A stretch of 64,000 bases of DNA from Pictodentalium vernedei (GCA_031216915.1 CM062293.1:153272285-153336284); one strand, 5' to 3'; counted from the stretch's first letter, positions 34,334 through 45,471 are shown. Notes: generated by a model not told the origin, from the sequence alone. A program made the numbers and translations.

Positions 34334-34525
34334 ATACTGACATGAATTATAGAGATACAAGATGGATAGGAGCTTGGTGGCTTGGATTTCTAGTGATTGG
34401 AGCTTCGTCGGTGCTGCTAGCATTACCACTTTATTTCTTTCCCAAACATTTGCTTCCAAAATCCAAACGACTGAGCGCAGAGGAATCTGGGGAAAATAAA
34501 CCAATTGGTCTTAAAGACTTGAAAG
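34334..34525 (+). CDS. OATP exon C: family signature RWIGAWW
   Basis: 192 bp, phase 1 at both ends, 64 codons. It starts DTDMNYRDTRWIGAWWLGFL, an exact fit to the OATP signature (D-x-RW-I/V-GAWW-x-G-F/L-L) at the end of an extracellular loop. A membrane span follows (VIGASSVLLALPLYFF), then a basic cytoplasmic stretch PKHLLPKSKRLSAEESGENK. Acceptor GTATTTTCAG. The donor G|GTGGGG is weak; reading on would end at a TAG 14 bases later, so I prefer splicing here. It lies between the two copies of a local duplication. Confidence 0.95.
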
Positions 34526-34714
34526 GTGGGGAATGCTAGAAACTTCAATATCAGATCCAGACGCTGGAGGGTGTGAAATTTTACAGAGACTGGTGAAAAG
34601 TTTGGGCCCTAACAGATCGAGTGTTACTCTCGATACTTATGTTTGGAGAGCCGAGAAAATTACAATGTCTAATAATTAGGGGCCTAAATTATGGGACAGG
34701 ATTGAAGTTGTCAC

Positions 34715-35745
34715 ACTCCCAAAAACTAATCCCTGACTTATCCCGTCTGCAAAATCGAGTTTCAATGAAGTTATCTGCCCTGAAATTATTAGACGCGGGA
34801 GCATGTAATTGTTGAGGTAAACAACTATGACATCAATATAAATAAAGCTAAGTTTCCTTTTCTTACTTTGAATAAACAAAAACAGCCGACAGCTCTGAGA
34901 GTTGTCTGTTGTTTTCTTTTATTAAAAGTTACAAAAGGAAACTTCGCTTTTTATGGCAAGGTAATTAGAAGCAACTAAGTAACTGTTCACTTTGGCTTTT
35001 TTGTTAAGTGAATGTGTTTTTACTGTAATTTGCAAGTTTTTTATTCTTCCCAGGACAAAAAGAGGAAATCTCTTCTTGACTTTCATATCAATGGAAAGGA
35101 TAGTGTCTGAATAAAATGTCACGGTGCGCACAATGTAGATATTTATTTATTTGTGTTTAAAGTCACATACTTATGCACAATGGCTAGTCGTGACTGTGAC
35201 AGTTTTATGGGTGGGAGAGGCCGGAGTACCCGTAGAGAACCACCGAGCATCGACGAGCAACTGTCAGCTCTTCAATATTCTAACTCTGTTCAAGCTCCAC
35301 TCAAGCAGGGTTGCAGCGGTTGAAGACATGTGCACCATCGACGTGCAGTACGAAGATCGAACTTGGGACCTCTAACATAGAAATCGAACAGTCAACCACT
35401 GAGCCGGCGACAATGTTGATATAATGGACAGAAAATAAAAACACGCTGAAAACGCCATTTTCCTATTTTTAAATGGATTTCAACAGAGAGTAATAGTCAA
35501 ACGTTCAAAATGATTGGGAAAGAAACTGTAAAAAGCCAGCTTCTGTATACTACCCCACAAGAAAATGCCTGAAGTTTGTGAACTGATGCGCACATCGATG
35601 ATTTCAAAATGTCAAGTTTTATATGAAATTCCCATACCCCTAGCTTTACATTAACAGACAACTTTAGAAAATGAAGGCGAGTTAACTTTCCTGTAAATGT
35701 CTACCAATGACGAAAATTGAAAGAAAAGTCAATGGAACATGAAAA
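34715..35745 (+). repeat. Local duplication, copy 2 (interrupted by a SINE)
   Basis: Partner of 32060-34255. It contains the empty site for the Tc1 element and is itself interrupted by the SINE at 35143-35409. The start (LSRLQNRVSMKLSALKLL in one frame) vaguely recalls a LINE C-terminus, so the duplicated unit may include a LINE scrap. Confidence 0.8.
35143..35409 (-). mobile_element. tRNA-derived SINE, family 1, with target duplication
   Basis: Flanked by ACAATGTAGATAT (35130-35142) and ACAATGTTGATAT (35410-35422), 12 of 13 matching. Contains the central GGCCGGAGTACCCGTAGAGA block and a degraded tRNA-like head. Its unoccupied target is preserved near 33888-33905. Confidence 0.85.
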
Positions 35746-36310
35746 TTTAGCTTTCGTCCAAAACTTGCAAATTAACCGTCTTATCGTCCCTTCAAACGAA
35801 ACTGATGTTCAGAAACACTTTACAAAAGCTGCTGACAAATCACAGAGAGAGGCCACAAACTATGTTCTGAGGCAAAAATTGTGAAAATAATAACATTTTA
35901 ATTGGATGCTTTGTTAAAAGCGTTGGTTGGATATGACCGGTACGTTGTGTGAGTGATTAAACATGAGCATGTTGTACAATGTTGTCAATCACTGTTGTGT
36001 TTAGCACTTATGTTGCCGAAAACGAGTATTGTCACCTATTTTCATGGCACCAGTTTTTTTCCCCGCTCGTTGCCTTTAACTCTCTGCATTCTCAGTGCTT
36101 ATGAATATTCTGCCACAGAAATGAGTATAATTTGGGCACATTTTACCAAATTTCCCCCTACAAATTTAAATGACAGCAGCCATGGCTAAATTTGTTGAAG
36201 TTGAAAAATATTTTTGAAATATTCAGCGATATAAGAGCTAACCTCTTGAAAAATCGTTTCCAATGTGTTTCAACATTTGTGGGGTTTTCAATGCATTTTG
36301 GGGGGCGCTG

Positions 36311-36645
36311 TATTTATTTATTTATTTATTTGTTTATTAAGGCTTAAAGACACTTTATCAGCCGGGGTCATATCGTGTCGGTGACAGTTTTACGGGTGGA
36401 GGAAGCCGGAGTACCCGGAAAGAACCACCGAGCAACGACGAGCAGCTGACAACTCCCAAATATCGTAACTCCGCAGTGCAGCACAAGCAGAGTTAGATGG
36501 GTTGAAGACATGCGCACCATCGACGTGCAGTACGCCTTAGTACACAGCGTCATCGTGCCCCCATGTGGACAATCGTGGTTAAGTGCCTTGCCCAAGGACA
36601 CAACGCGATCGCTCAGACGGTCAACCATCCAAGGACTAACCGGGC
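36311..36645 (-). mobile_element. tRNA-derived SINE, family 1
   Basis: An ATTT-repeat tail on the low side, central GGTGGAGGAAGCCGGAGTAC block, TGCAGTACGCCTTAGTACAC block, and a worn head near 36600-36640. It forms an inverted pair with the next SINE. Confidence 0.8.
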
Positions 36646-36660
36646 TCGATGTTGCTTAAC

Positions 36661-36945
36661 GGATGCGCGGTGGCTCAGTGGCTACGACATTGCACATCAA
36701 CCAGAAATGTCACGGTTCTTTGGGCAAGGCCCTTAATCCCGATCGCCCATGTGGGGGCACGCTGGCGTTGTGTACCAATGTGTACTACAGGTCGATGGTG
36801 CACTTGTATTCAACCAATGTCAACTCTGCTTGTGTGGAGTTAGAACGTTGAGGAGTCTGACAGATAATCGCTGATTTCGGTGGTTCTCTCCGGGTACTAC
36901 GGCTTCCTCCACCAGTAAAACTGATACGAGGTGACCCTGGCTGCC
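36661..36945 (+). mobile_element. tRNA-derived SINE, family 1, opposite orientation
   Basis: The head reads GCGGTGGCTCAGTGGCTACG (A box region). The central block GGTGGTTCTCTCCGGGTACT follows, with little tail. Together with 36311-36645 it could form a long double-stranded hairpin in the pre-mRNA. Confidence 0.8.
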
Positions 36946-37336
36946 TAATGTGTCGTCAAAACAAGTATTGTAATAAGGGCAGTGTTTTTTCTCCATTTTT
37001 CTATTCTCTACAAATCTTTGTCATTGCTCTCAAGGAAACAAAAACCAAAATGAATACTAAACTTTGTATGGTATTGTTTCAATGCAACAGGAAACCAAAA
37101 ACAGCAAACGCAGACCCTATTAGAGTTATCAGCAGGTCTGGAACACGGTAACTAACGAGGCGTGGCGCGTTCCTGTGACAATTTGTAAGCGTCGTTGATT
37201 GAGATATATTTATAGTTTTTAGTTTCGTCCTGTACAACATTGCTGTCATCAATTAACCCCTTGAAACCCGTTTAATGGAATGGTATCTCCTTTGTGTAAA
37301 CTTATCGAGAAATAAGTCGGTCCAGTATCAATAGCC

Positions 37337-37401
37337 AGGGAGGATAAAATAATAACTGCATTCTTCAGCCGTCTGGCTGCAGACTGCAGTTATTATTTTA
37401 T
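37337..37401. mobile_element. Short hairpin
   Basis: GATAAAATAATAACTGCA pairs exactly with TGCAGTTATTATTTTATC (18 bp). The loop carries TTCAGCCGTCTGGCTGCAGA. Confidence 0.75.
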
Positions 37402-37937
37402 CATCAATGCCCCATGAAAAGACCTCTTATAATAAGACAAAAATGGGGTGAAATTATGTCTTGGGCCGAAAAATCGGTCTTGCGTGTTCAAAGGTTTAAG
37501 TCGGAACTCGACGAATAGAACCTGCTTCAGAAATGAAGATTCCCCTTTAGCAAATGGTTTTTGGAACTTTCTATGCACAATAATGTCAAACATCAAAATT
37601 TCAATCTGCATTTTTTTCTTTTTTTCTTTTTTGTGACTCGGAATTCAAATAATCCATTCTTGCTTGGCAGAACTCTCTGAGCTCTATCAAACAAAACTGA
37701 ATTGGTTAACTTCCTAGTCACATCGTGGGTAACATTTGCTTCTTAAAAAAATTCGATATTTTGACATCTGTGTATAGAGGATTAAACGGATGTAATCATG
37801 TGACATATATATGGAAAGAGATGGGGACATGTGCCTCCTGTATCATCTAAATTTCCAAAATCTTCTGGAGTTGGTTTGAGTAATGTAGCTTCCTAAATTT
37901 TCCGATACTTTATAACAGCTGTTATTGTTGTTTTCAG

Positions 37938-38102
37938 GTTTATTGAGGGCTCTGTGTCGTTTGGGTAAAAATCCAGTTTATTGTCCCTTAGTAATAGCAG
38001 AAGTTATCCTGCAATTCACATCAACTGGGAGTATAGCATTTGCCGCTAAATATGTAGAAACACAATTCCATGTACCTGTATGGAAAGGTGACATGATCGT
38101 TG
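37938..38102 (+). CDS. OATP exon D: middle transmembrane block
   Basis: 165 bp, phase 1 at both ends, 55 codons. Reads LLRALCRLGKNPVYCPLVIA, then EVILQFTSTGSIAFAAKYVE and TQFHVPVWKGDMIVG. The pattern of a basic LxRLLxNPxY start, a membrane helix, then F-x-Y-x-E-x-QF is typical of OATP proteins after the central cytoplasmic loop. Acceptor TTGTTTTCAG, donor G|GTAAGT, both good. Confidence 0.94.
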
Positions 38103-38583
38103 GTAAGTTAAATTTAGCACATTGGCTAACCCTTTTTTCGATCATTATACTCATAATTTAAACACTGTAAAACACGGTCATTCAATAACATTCCGAAAGT
38201 ATTATCGGCTCTTCGCAGTTATATTCCGGTGCAAAACATAAATCTCTATCACTGGTTGTCGTCTGTTTATATTTTGTGCGCAATGTTTAAAAAATTTCGC
38301 TTTTGATCTTGCGAATAATTATTTCAATAGAATTATTTTCTTTTATCTAACAATCAACTAAATTTGCACCCAAAAACTCGGTGAAAGCTTTTGTATCTGT
38401 TCCACTGTACCGATTCCGTATCAGACAGATTCTATTTCCGGTATATATGGGCGATTCACATATATGCATTGTGATTACGCATTAAACTATAGTTCCTGGA
38501 ATTCAAACTTCATACCAATTTCGACACAATTTAAACTGAAAAATGGGGGAAACGGGTTTTATGTAACGGAATTGTTAGATAAA

Positions 38584-38750
38584 TGTATTATCATGACCAT
38601 GTGCATGTCCTGTAATTTGTATCAGATTCTCGGTCGTGTTTTCAATCGGATCGCAATTCGCCCTGGCGGGCTCGTTGCGATCCGATTTGTAAACACGACC
38701 TCGATCTGATACAAATTACAGGACATTCGCGTGGTCATGATAATGTATAT
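38584..38750. mobile_element. Very long hairpin H8
   Basis: Arms 38584-38657 and 38676-38748, about 73 bases each with few mismatches (contains CCTGTAATTTGTATCAGAT and complement). Loop TTCGCCCTGGCGGGCTCG. Sits in the intron between exons D and E. Confidence 0.9.
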
Positions 38751-39013
38751 ATATCACAACCACGAATAAATAACCTCTCAATACCGCGGTAAGTTGTCCA
38801 TCAATTCTGCCTCTCCAGAAAACGACATTCTAAGCTTTTCCAAACCCGTATCGTGCCTGTCTCAAACCAGCATCTCGTGACGTCAGTGATGTCACAGACA
38901 TTCGGAGATTTTCGAGGCGACAATTTTACAAACATGAAAAAAAACTACCCCGACAGACACCCATACGCCTACATTCTTTTTTTTTGTTTACATTTCAGGT
39001 AAAGAATTCCATT

Positions 39014-39177
39014 TAACCTTTGAACCCTAGTTGTATATTCCACATCAGTTTAATGGCAGCAATTAGAAGAGTTCATATTCATTATTTGGGGTGGACCAAT
39101 CAATATTTTCAACGTGCAGCCTTATGACGTATCATGTTCCTATCAGGAAAAACGGCCGCTAGGGTTCAAAGTGTTAA
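39014..39177. mobile_element. TTAA-bounded MITE, family C
   Basis: Starts TTAACCTTTGAACCCTAG and ends CTAGGGTTCAAAGTGTTAA. It shares CAATCAATATTTTCAACGTG with the copy at 61313. Confidence 0.78.
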
Positions 39178-40079
39178 AGGTCCGCTGTCAAATAATAAAC
39201 ACATTATTACAACAGTCAGTTAATCTAGGTTATCATAATTATTCCACCTCGCTGACGAGGCTAGATCACCTAGATCAAACACGTATTTGATCTAATTGAT
39301 CTGGTTTTGTCAACTCGGTGGAATTCGTAGGCCCACATCAAGTGACTCGTGTAATAATCTGAGTCTTTGAATGCTCAAAACATCTATGTCATTTCGGAAC
39401 TTTTTCTCTGGACGCACGCTGTGACAAATATTTTTTATTGGCGTAATATGAGGCCTTGTAGGGTGTGCCGTTTAAACCTCTTGTTGTAATTAGAGTTGAA
39501 ACGGTTGGTTCATTTTCACAACCGACTAACCGAGATAATATTCTGTTATCCATGGCCATTATTTCACCGAATATGGAATCAAAACTACAGGAATTGGAAA
39601 GCGGTATTCGCAGAAACTTTTCCGTAGTGTGTTTCCAAACCAACGTTGCCGACAACGCTCGTTTGTATACTGTGGAAAAGTTTCTACGATTACTCAGTAC
39701 TCACAGAAATTGCCGATCATTAACGAAGTCTTGAACGCCAAAGTCGATTATTTCTCAATATTTACAACACGGCTTCGAGGTCTAATCTAACCCAAAGGGG
39801 AAGCAGCAGATGTACTACGTTTTAACCTTGAAATGACGATCGTTATCGATATTTCGGTTAACAGGTTGAGGATTTTTCTAATCGGTTTGGTAGGTAACTA
39901 GTTTGAAACCGGTTATCTGGCTGACCATTTCAGTACTAGTTGTAATATGACGCTCCTTTTTCAGATTTGTTTCACAATAAGAACTGAACGTATCTGGGGA
40001 CAATCTGAACATTAATCACAAAATGATTTAGGCGCGTCGCATCCCCCAATCGCGGCCAGCACGATCAATAATTAGAACT

Positions 40080-40171
40080 TTAACCTTTTACCTAACATGA
40101 AAAGCAGACGACACTTGCAAATAAAAAACCCCAGAGATTATGGCACCTCATTGGAACGAGCTTCCAGTCAG
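40080..40171. mobile_element. Partial family B MITE
   Basis: Left part only: TTAACCTTTTACCTAACATG, AAAGCAGACGACACTTGCAA, then TGGCACCTCATTGGAACGAG. Truncated at the core. Confidence 0.72.
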
Positions 40172-40769
40172 TCGTTATTGAGACCTGGAAAACTTGGTGT
40201 GTGTGAACTAAAAGAACAACCATATCGTTCTTCTTGCGTTCGCCTTTTCGTTTGCCTACGCAACTAGACCTCAAACAAATAACAATAACAAAATCTTTCA
40301 TTCGAAATGCCCCTGGCTTTCATTTGTTAGCCCTTCTAGAACCATGTAAAGATGATCAAACTTATTGTTCTTTAACTCTGTTGATGGATTGCTGTGGTGT
40401 AAAACACTGTTGGAAAGGGCTCTTGGAGCCTTTCTCTTGACCCTCAAAAAACATAAAAAATGAAAAGGATTGGCCCAAGCAAATTAACATTATTTTACCC
40501 AGTACATCAAGACGATTTTAACAAGTTAGTTCTACACATCGGCGGTTGTGCGTACGTTTAGTAACCTCTGTAGGGATTACTGCACGAAGGCACTTCTTGT
40601 GTAAAAACAGAACCACAGTACACTGTGATATTGTCCATAAACACCTTGGTATGTCATGGTGTATCTTAATATACTTGGACATTTGGAAATATCAATACTG
40701 TATACCATGACACTTTTTATAATGGTAGAAACTAATAAGAGTAAAAAATATGATATTTTATGTTGATAG

Positions 40770-41110
40770 GTGGCTCCGTAATGTTAGCAGCATGTTTTGG
40801 ATTATTTGTCGGTGGAAAGATTATATCAAGGTTCAAGCTCTCTCCTGTAGAATGTATGAAGTTGGTGGCTGCAGTACACACTATTTACCTACTGATGCAC
40901 ATAGCGTTCATCACCTTGGGCTGCCCGCAGCAAGACATAAGGACTGGGGGGAATGATGTCGATGCTAAGAATTCGTCAATGCCAAATACTCTTACGTGTT
41001 TGGATAACTGCATTTGTAATACAACACTGTTTTTGCCTGTTTGTGATGAAGTTATCGGAGTGACATATTACTCGCCGTGTCATGCTGGGTGTTCTACCAA
41101 AAATGGAACG
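40770..41110 (+). CDS. OATP exon E: membrane span and Kazal-like loop
   Basis: 341 bp, entering in phase 1 and leaving in phase 0. A glycine-rich span (GSVMLAACFGLFVGGKIISR) comes first, then VAAVHTIYLLMHIAFITLGC, another span. The large extracellular loop follows, with Cys at each expected place: LTCLDNCICNTTLFLPVCDE, then YYSPCHAGCSTKNGT. This is the Kazal-like domain of OATPs, folded by disulfides and important for surface expression and transport. NSS and NTT/NGT glycosylation sequons are present. Donor ACG|GTAAGT. Confidence 0.95.
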
Positions 41111-41188
41111 GTAAGTGATCAACAGTTTATGTCATGAGTTAGTTTAAACAATATTTATTCAAAGGAAATGCTATACATTACAAAACTG

Positions 41189-41189
<1 letters not shown>

Positions 41190-41223
<34 letters not shown>

Positions 41224-41226
41224 AAA
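41190..41226. repeat. AAC trinucleotide repeat
   Basis: A perfect (AAC)n tract in the intron after exon E. Confidence 0.93.
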
Positions 41227-41599
41227 GTAACAACACAAGGCACCGCATATATATAACATATATTTAGCACTAAACAAATTGCTAATTGAAGGAGGGATGT
41301 GACAGGAAGCTAGGAGCTTATGTGAGTCATCTCCCTGTCATAGGTTAGAACAGATCCCCATAATAAATCGTTTATTATAAGATTAACGCATTCGGCCTAC
41401 CAATGACGTTCACGTCGTGTTTAGGGAGAATTGGAATGTGACATGTAATCAACAAAATAACACTGTACTGTAATAATATCCTATGAAGAAATCAACGGGA
41501 TATGAAGAAGAACCGACATGTATTGAATAGAGTTATCAATAAAGAATCCCACAATCATTGCAAGAGCCATTATCACCAATGGTAGACAGATTGTGTGTT

Positions 41600-41746
41600 T
41601 CTGATATAGTTGGATCCGACAATCAGCACTTGTCGTGGGAGTCCTCCAAAGTGGGAACATAATTATAAACGATTGGTTAAAGTTGACTTATAGTTATGTG
41701 CGACCCTGATATAACCAACTAATCTGAAAGTGGAATTAAACGCAAA

Positions 41747-41801
<55 letters not shown>

Positions 41802-41806
41802 ATAGG
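41600..41806 (+). mobile_element. SINE-like repeat, family 3, with AAAT tail
   Basis: Shares GTCGTGGGAGTCCTCCAAAG and ATAAACGATTGGTTAAAGTT with 14510 and 53665. Ends in a long perfect AAAT array (about 41746-41806), a typical SINE/LINE tail. Confidence 0.7.
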
Positions 41807-42580
41807 TTGTGGAGTGCGATAAGGCTCAGTAATGGAACCTATGTTTTTTCCTTATTTTGTGAACAATGTTTGTCACTGCACTCCACCGAAATTACTCTCA
41901 TTTGCAGACGAGACCACCTTGTATACAGTTCATGATGACATGCATTTATTACAGTCTCAAATAAATGCAGAACTGGTAAACATATTTAATTGGTATTGTT
42001 GCAACAATCAACAAATAAGGTAAAAAAGAGTATCATTTATTTATTGGAGTTTAACGATACTTTTGACAGCCAGGGTCGTCTCGTGTCGGGCAGTTTTACG
42101 GGTGGAGGAAGCTGGAGTACCCAGAAAGAACCACCGAGCAAAGGCGAGCACTTGCCAGACTTTCAACGTACTTACTCCACACAAGCAGGGTTAGCATTTC
42201 GTGAAGAGAAGTGAGCCATCAACGTTGAGTATGCCGTTGTACACAGCGCCACCGTGTCCCACGTGGGCAATCGGGATGAAATGCCTTGCCCAAGGATACA
42301 ACGCAGTTACCCCTGATGGGGATCGAACCGTGGGCCTTTCGGTTTGAAGAGCAATTCCGTAACCACTGAGCCACCAAGGTCCCTAAAAAAGAGTAATTTT
42401 TTTCTATAACACGCAAAAAACAAATCAATTAAAATTATTCATAATAAAGAAACGTCGGCGGTGTGAATGATAAGTCTGAAAGCGGTACAGTGTTTAGGAG
42501 TACATCTTGATGAAAACTTACAATTTCACCATTATACATCCACGGTCGGTTCCAAATTTTCAAGTCAGTGTATAATTGAT
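41807..42580 (+). mobile_element. LINE reverse transcriptase fragment split by a SINE
   Basis: First part: a frame with FFPYFVNNV, then PPKLLSFADETTLYTVHDDM (catalytic FADE in place of FADD) and NWYCCNNQQ. Second part, after the SINE: KCLGVHLDENLQFHHYTS-like (about 42481-42545). Both belong to the same family as the LINE at 5335. Nonfunctional. Confidence 0.8.
42033..42383 (-). mobile_element. tRNA-derived SINE, family 1, complete
   Basis: Flanked by an exact 12-bp target duplication TAAAAAAGAGTA (42021-42032 and 42384-42395). On the minus strand it runs from a tRNA-like head (GGTGGCTCAGTGGTTACGG, then CGGTTCGATCCCC as B box), through the central GGGTACTCCAGCTTCCTCCA domain, to an AATAAATGA end. 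The best reference copy of the family here. Confidence 0.92.
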
Positions 42581-42779
42581 CTCCAAAGGTTATTGTGAAA
42601 TTTAGAAAACGAGTTCAGTAAATTGGTTCTAATGTGCTGGACGAGTTTTGTAAAATTCAGTATAAAATGAGGATAAGTTAAACATTCCATTTATCACTTC
42701 ATCTGAAACCTGTTAAATGCTTTTATATTGGATCCGATAAACAAACAATACATCTTAAAAGGCTATCAAATTACGTTGT

Positions 42780-43056
42780 TTAACCGTTTGCATACTGGTG
42801 TCACAATTTCAACCTACAATTTTTTTTCATAATGCAACTAGGAATTGAACCAATTCAGTCTTGTTTGACGAATTAAACCAATTCAGTCTTGTTTAACGAA
42901 CTGAACCAATTCAGATCATTGAGCTCAGTCAAATAAACTAAATTGGTTCATTTCCTAGTTGCATTATGGAGAAAAAAATGTAACTTAAAAGGTTCAGTTC
43001 CTTTAAAAAAATGCTCCTGGAACTGCTGTACTTTTATATCAATGTACAGAGCTTTA
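42780..43056. mobile_element. TTAA-starting MITE, family D
   Basis: Starts TTAACCGTTTGCATACTGG. Hairpin CATAATGCAACTAGGAATTG pairs with AATTGGTTCATTTCCTAGTTGC-like sequence. Shares CAATTCAGTCTTGTTTGACG with 52941-53186. The right end is worn. Confidence 0.7.
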
Positions 43057-43409
43057 CAAATGTTGCTTTTAGGAGAATGCGCCCCGAGAAACAAAAATAG
43101 TTCCCCCAGTGCGTGGGTGGTGTAAAGCGATTACTAATGGAATTATTTTGAAGCAACGGTTCAAAAGCTCAAAAGGTTTTTGTTCGATACATAGAGTAAA
43201 AATGTAAACAGACAGCTAACGATCAGGGTTTATGTTCTGTGCCAGAATAAAACTGCACTTGGTCGGACATTTTAAGCCTCAAACCACCAAAATGTAGAAA
43301 TTGCTTGCCCTATATACAAAGGTTTTAGTCAATAATGTTTTCTATGACGGTGTTTAACTCAGTCCAAGGACCATTGTGTTAAAAACGACTCAATCTAAGG
43401 AACACCCAT

Positions 43410-43965
43410 TTATGGCACGTCTGTTCTAGGAAATATCCATCTACAGCAACACTGAACTTTGCGGAAAATGAAAATCTGTTCCGCACATATGTGCGGAATG
43501 GAAATCGTTGAAGGACTATTTTTTTAAATAGAAGCGAAATTTCACTGGAATTTTCTACAGATCGTGCAACGCAAATTACAGTTTGAATCGCTAGCGATAG
43601 CTGAACATCTCCCCCTGAGTTCCAATGTGTTCTATCTTCCAGAAGGCACACAGAACACATTGGAACTTAGGGGACGAAATAGTAAAACGGGTTCCCCTCG
43701 CAAATTTGGTTGCGATAAAATGTGTTCTTTGTATTGATAGTTGTCAAATAAATTGCTGAGTGTCCTTCTAATAATTGTTTTTATATACGTGAAGGCGTGT
43801 AATGAACACAGAACGACATACTTTTGTGAATGGGTTAATCGATATGGCACTTGTGCCATCGCAGAAGGATAAAACTCGAGGGCTGTGGCCTCTCGTTCTC
43901 TCCTTCTGCGCTGATACCCGTGCCATATCTATTAACCCATTCACATGCGTGTGTCGTTCTGTGTA
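43410..43965. mobile_element. Fold-back element, family G, with nested apex hairpin
   Basis: Inverse relative of 27611-28083: TTCCGCACATATGTGCGGAA, then the CCCCTGAGTTCCAATGTG hairpin, then the ACAGAACGACATAC hairpin. In this copy the apex of that last hairpin is extended by an extra hairpin (about 43839-43930) with ATGGCAC/GTGCCAT and CGCAGAAGGA/TCCTTCTGCG. Confidence 0.83.
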
Positions 43966-44759
43966 TATATGACCCACGGAATTGTAATCTGAATCATAAC
44001 TATATCAGTTGCATCACATCAAAACAAAAAGAGTGATTTCAGCAAACAATCAACGGGGTTCCCCCAAGCAATAGAGACCCGAGACCCCGTCAAATTGCTG
44101 TGTTTCTGCAGTGGAATATCTCTGACTACCTACCATACTTATTGAGAAAATCCTTCAGCTCAATAGGGGTCAAGATGGCTGTTTTCTGTTTACATCAGCT
44201 TCATTACCCTATTTGTTAAATTTTCACTCACTTCGTGCATGACACAATATATCCAAATCCATGTCTCAGCTGATACATACATCAGAGAGAATTGTTGACA
44301 TTGATTTTGTAGATGAGTCTTTAAAAGTGATTTTATTATATATTAAAATTTTAAAACAATTTTTGTGAAATATCAGCATCGCTTAATCATAGGAAAAGTT
44401 CGCTGAAAATTCGTTTTCAATTCAAAAACAACTCGAATCGAATCGCAAAACCGATTTGAGATTCGATTTGTTTGCGATTATTCGCAGGGCCCTGATTAAT
44501 ACACTATTTCGACACACTCCACGTTTGGTCTATATTTAACGTCCTAGTAGACCCTCTGATGATGAGCTAGTAGTTCCATTGAAAGTGACAATGATGTCTA
44601 CTTATTTCATGAACAATACTATAAAACTTGTACAATTGTATTTTTCAAGAATTGTATTTTCTACCTATTAATATAACTGACTAAAATGAATAATTAGCAT
44701 TGTAAGAGATCTTTGAAAATGCTAATGCTTCATTTTAACCCATTCAAAGTCATAACTAG

Positions 44760-44967
44760 AAAATACAATTCTAGAAAATACAATTGGAAAAGTTTATAGT
44801 TTTGGTCCCTGGTTGCACTATATTTTGTCTTCATTTCAGATGTATTCCGGTTGCCTATGTACCAAAATACACTTCTAGAAAAAACAATTGTAATTTTTTT
44901 ATTGTTTTGGCTCCTTGTTGCACTATATTTTGTCTTCATTTCAGATATATTCAGGTTGCCTATGTAC
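44760..44967 (+). repeat. Tandem duplication of an intron-exon boundary
   Basis: 44760-44862 and 44864-44967 are two ~104-bp copies. Each contains the polypyrimidine acceptor TTTTGTCTTCATTTCAG and the first bases of exon F (ATGTATTCCGGTTGCCTATG versus ATATATTCAGGTTGCCTATG). Only the second continues into coding sequence. Confidence 0.92.
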
Positions 44968-45099
44968 CTCATCAGGCCACGTGGTGTCTGGTTACTGCCC
45001 ATCGGAATGTTCCATGCTAATTCCATTCATTGTTATCCAATTTCTTGCAACGTTTCTGATGTCTTTATCAATACTAGTTTTCATCATACTAAAAATGAG
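44945..45099 (+). CDS. OATP exon F: end of Kazal-like loop and next span
   Basis: 155 bp, phase 0 to phase 2. The end of the cysteine-rich loop reads IYSGCLCTSSGHVVSGYCPS then EC. A membrane span follows, PFIVIQFLATFLMSLSILVF, ending LKMR. Acceptor TTCATTTCAG, donor ATG AG|GTTTGT (acceptable but not strong). A decoy copy of the acceptor lies 104 bp upstream. Confidence 0.93.
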
Positions 45100-45370
45100 G
45101 TTTGTTTACTACTTTATAAAGATTCATTAGCAGTGGCCTTCACTACAGTTGTTTAGTAGTTTCTTTGAAGAGATGTTGAAACAGTAGGTTTAGTGAGCGA
45201 TATACTTTGTTGGTTTATACCATTTCTGTTTGATTACCTCTATAAATTTTGTGTTCATTCATTCATTCAATTTTTGAATATAAAAACAGATGTTTGTCAT
45301 TACATTTTTATTGAACAACTCTTCATACAGATAGGATGGAAGGTCTACCAAGCGCATAGACTGACAGACA

Positions 45371-45471
<101 letters not shown>

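Noticed and set aside
41190-41226. A CRISPR-like or other spaced repeat array
   Set aside because: The repeats are simple AAC units with no spacers. No array with unique spacers exists in the window.
44595-44775. A further transporter exon between E and F
   Set aside because: Exon E ends and exon F starts in the same phase and the joined protein lacks nothing expected for the family, so no extra exon is needed.
44784-45020. Alternative frame across the duplicated exon F boundary
   Set aside because: It reads through intron and out of the transporter frame; the phase 0 reading from 44945 gives the expected cysteine-rich OATP sequence.
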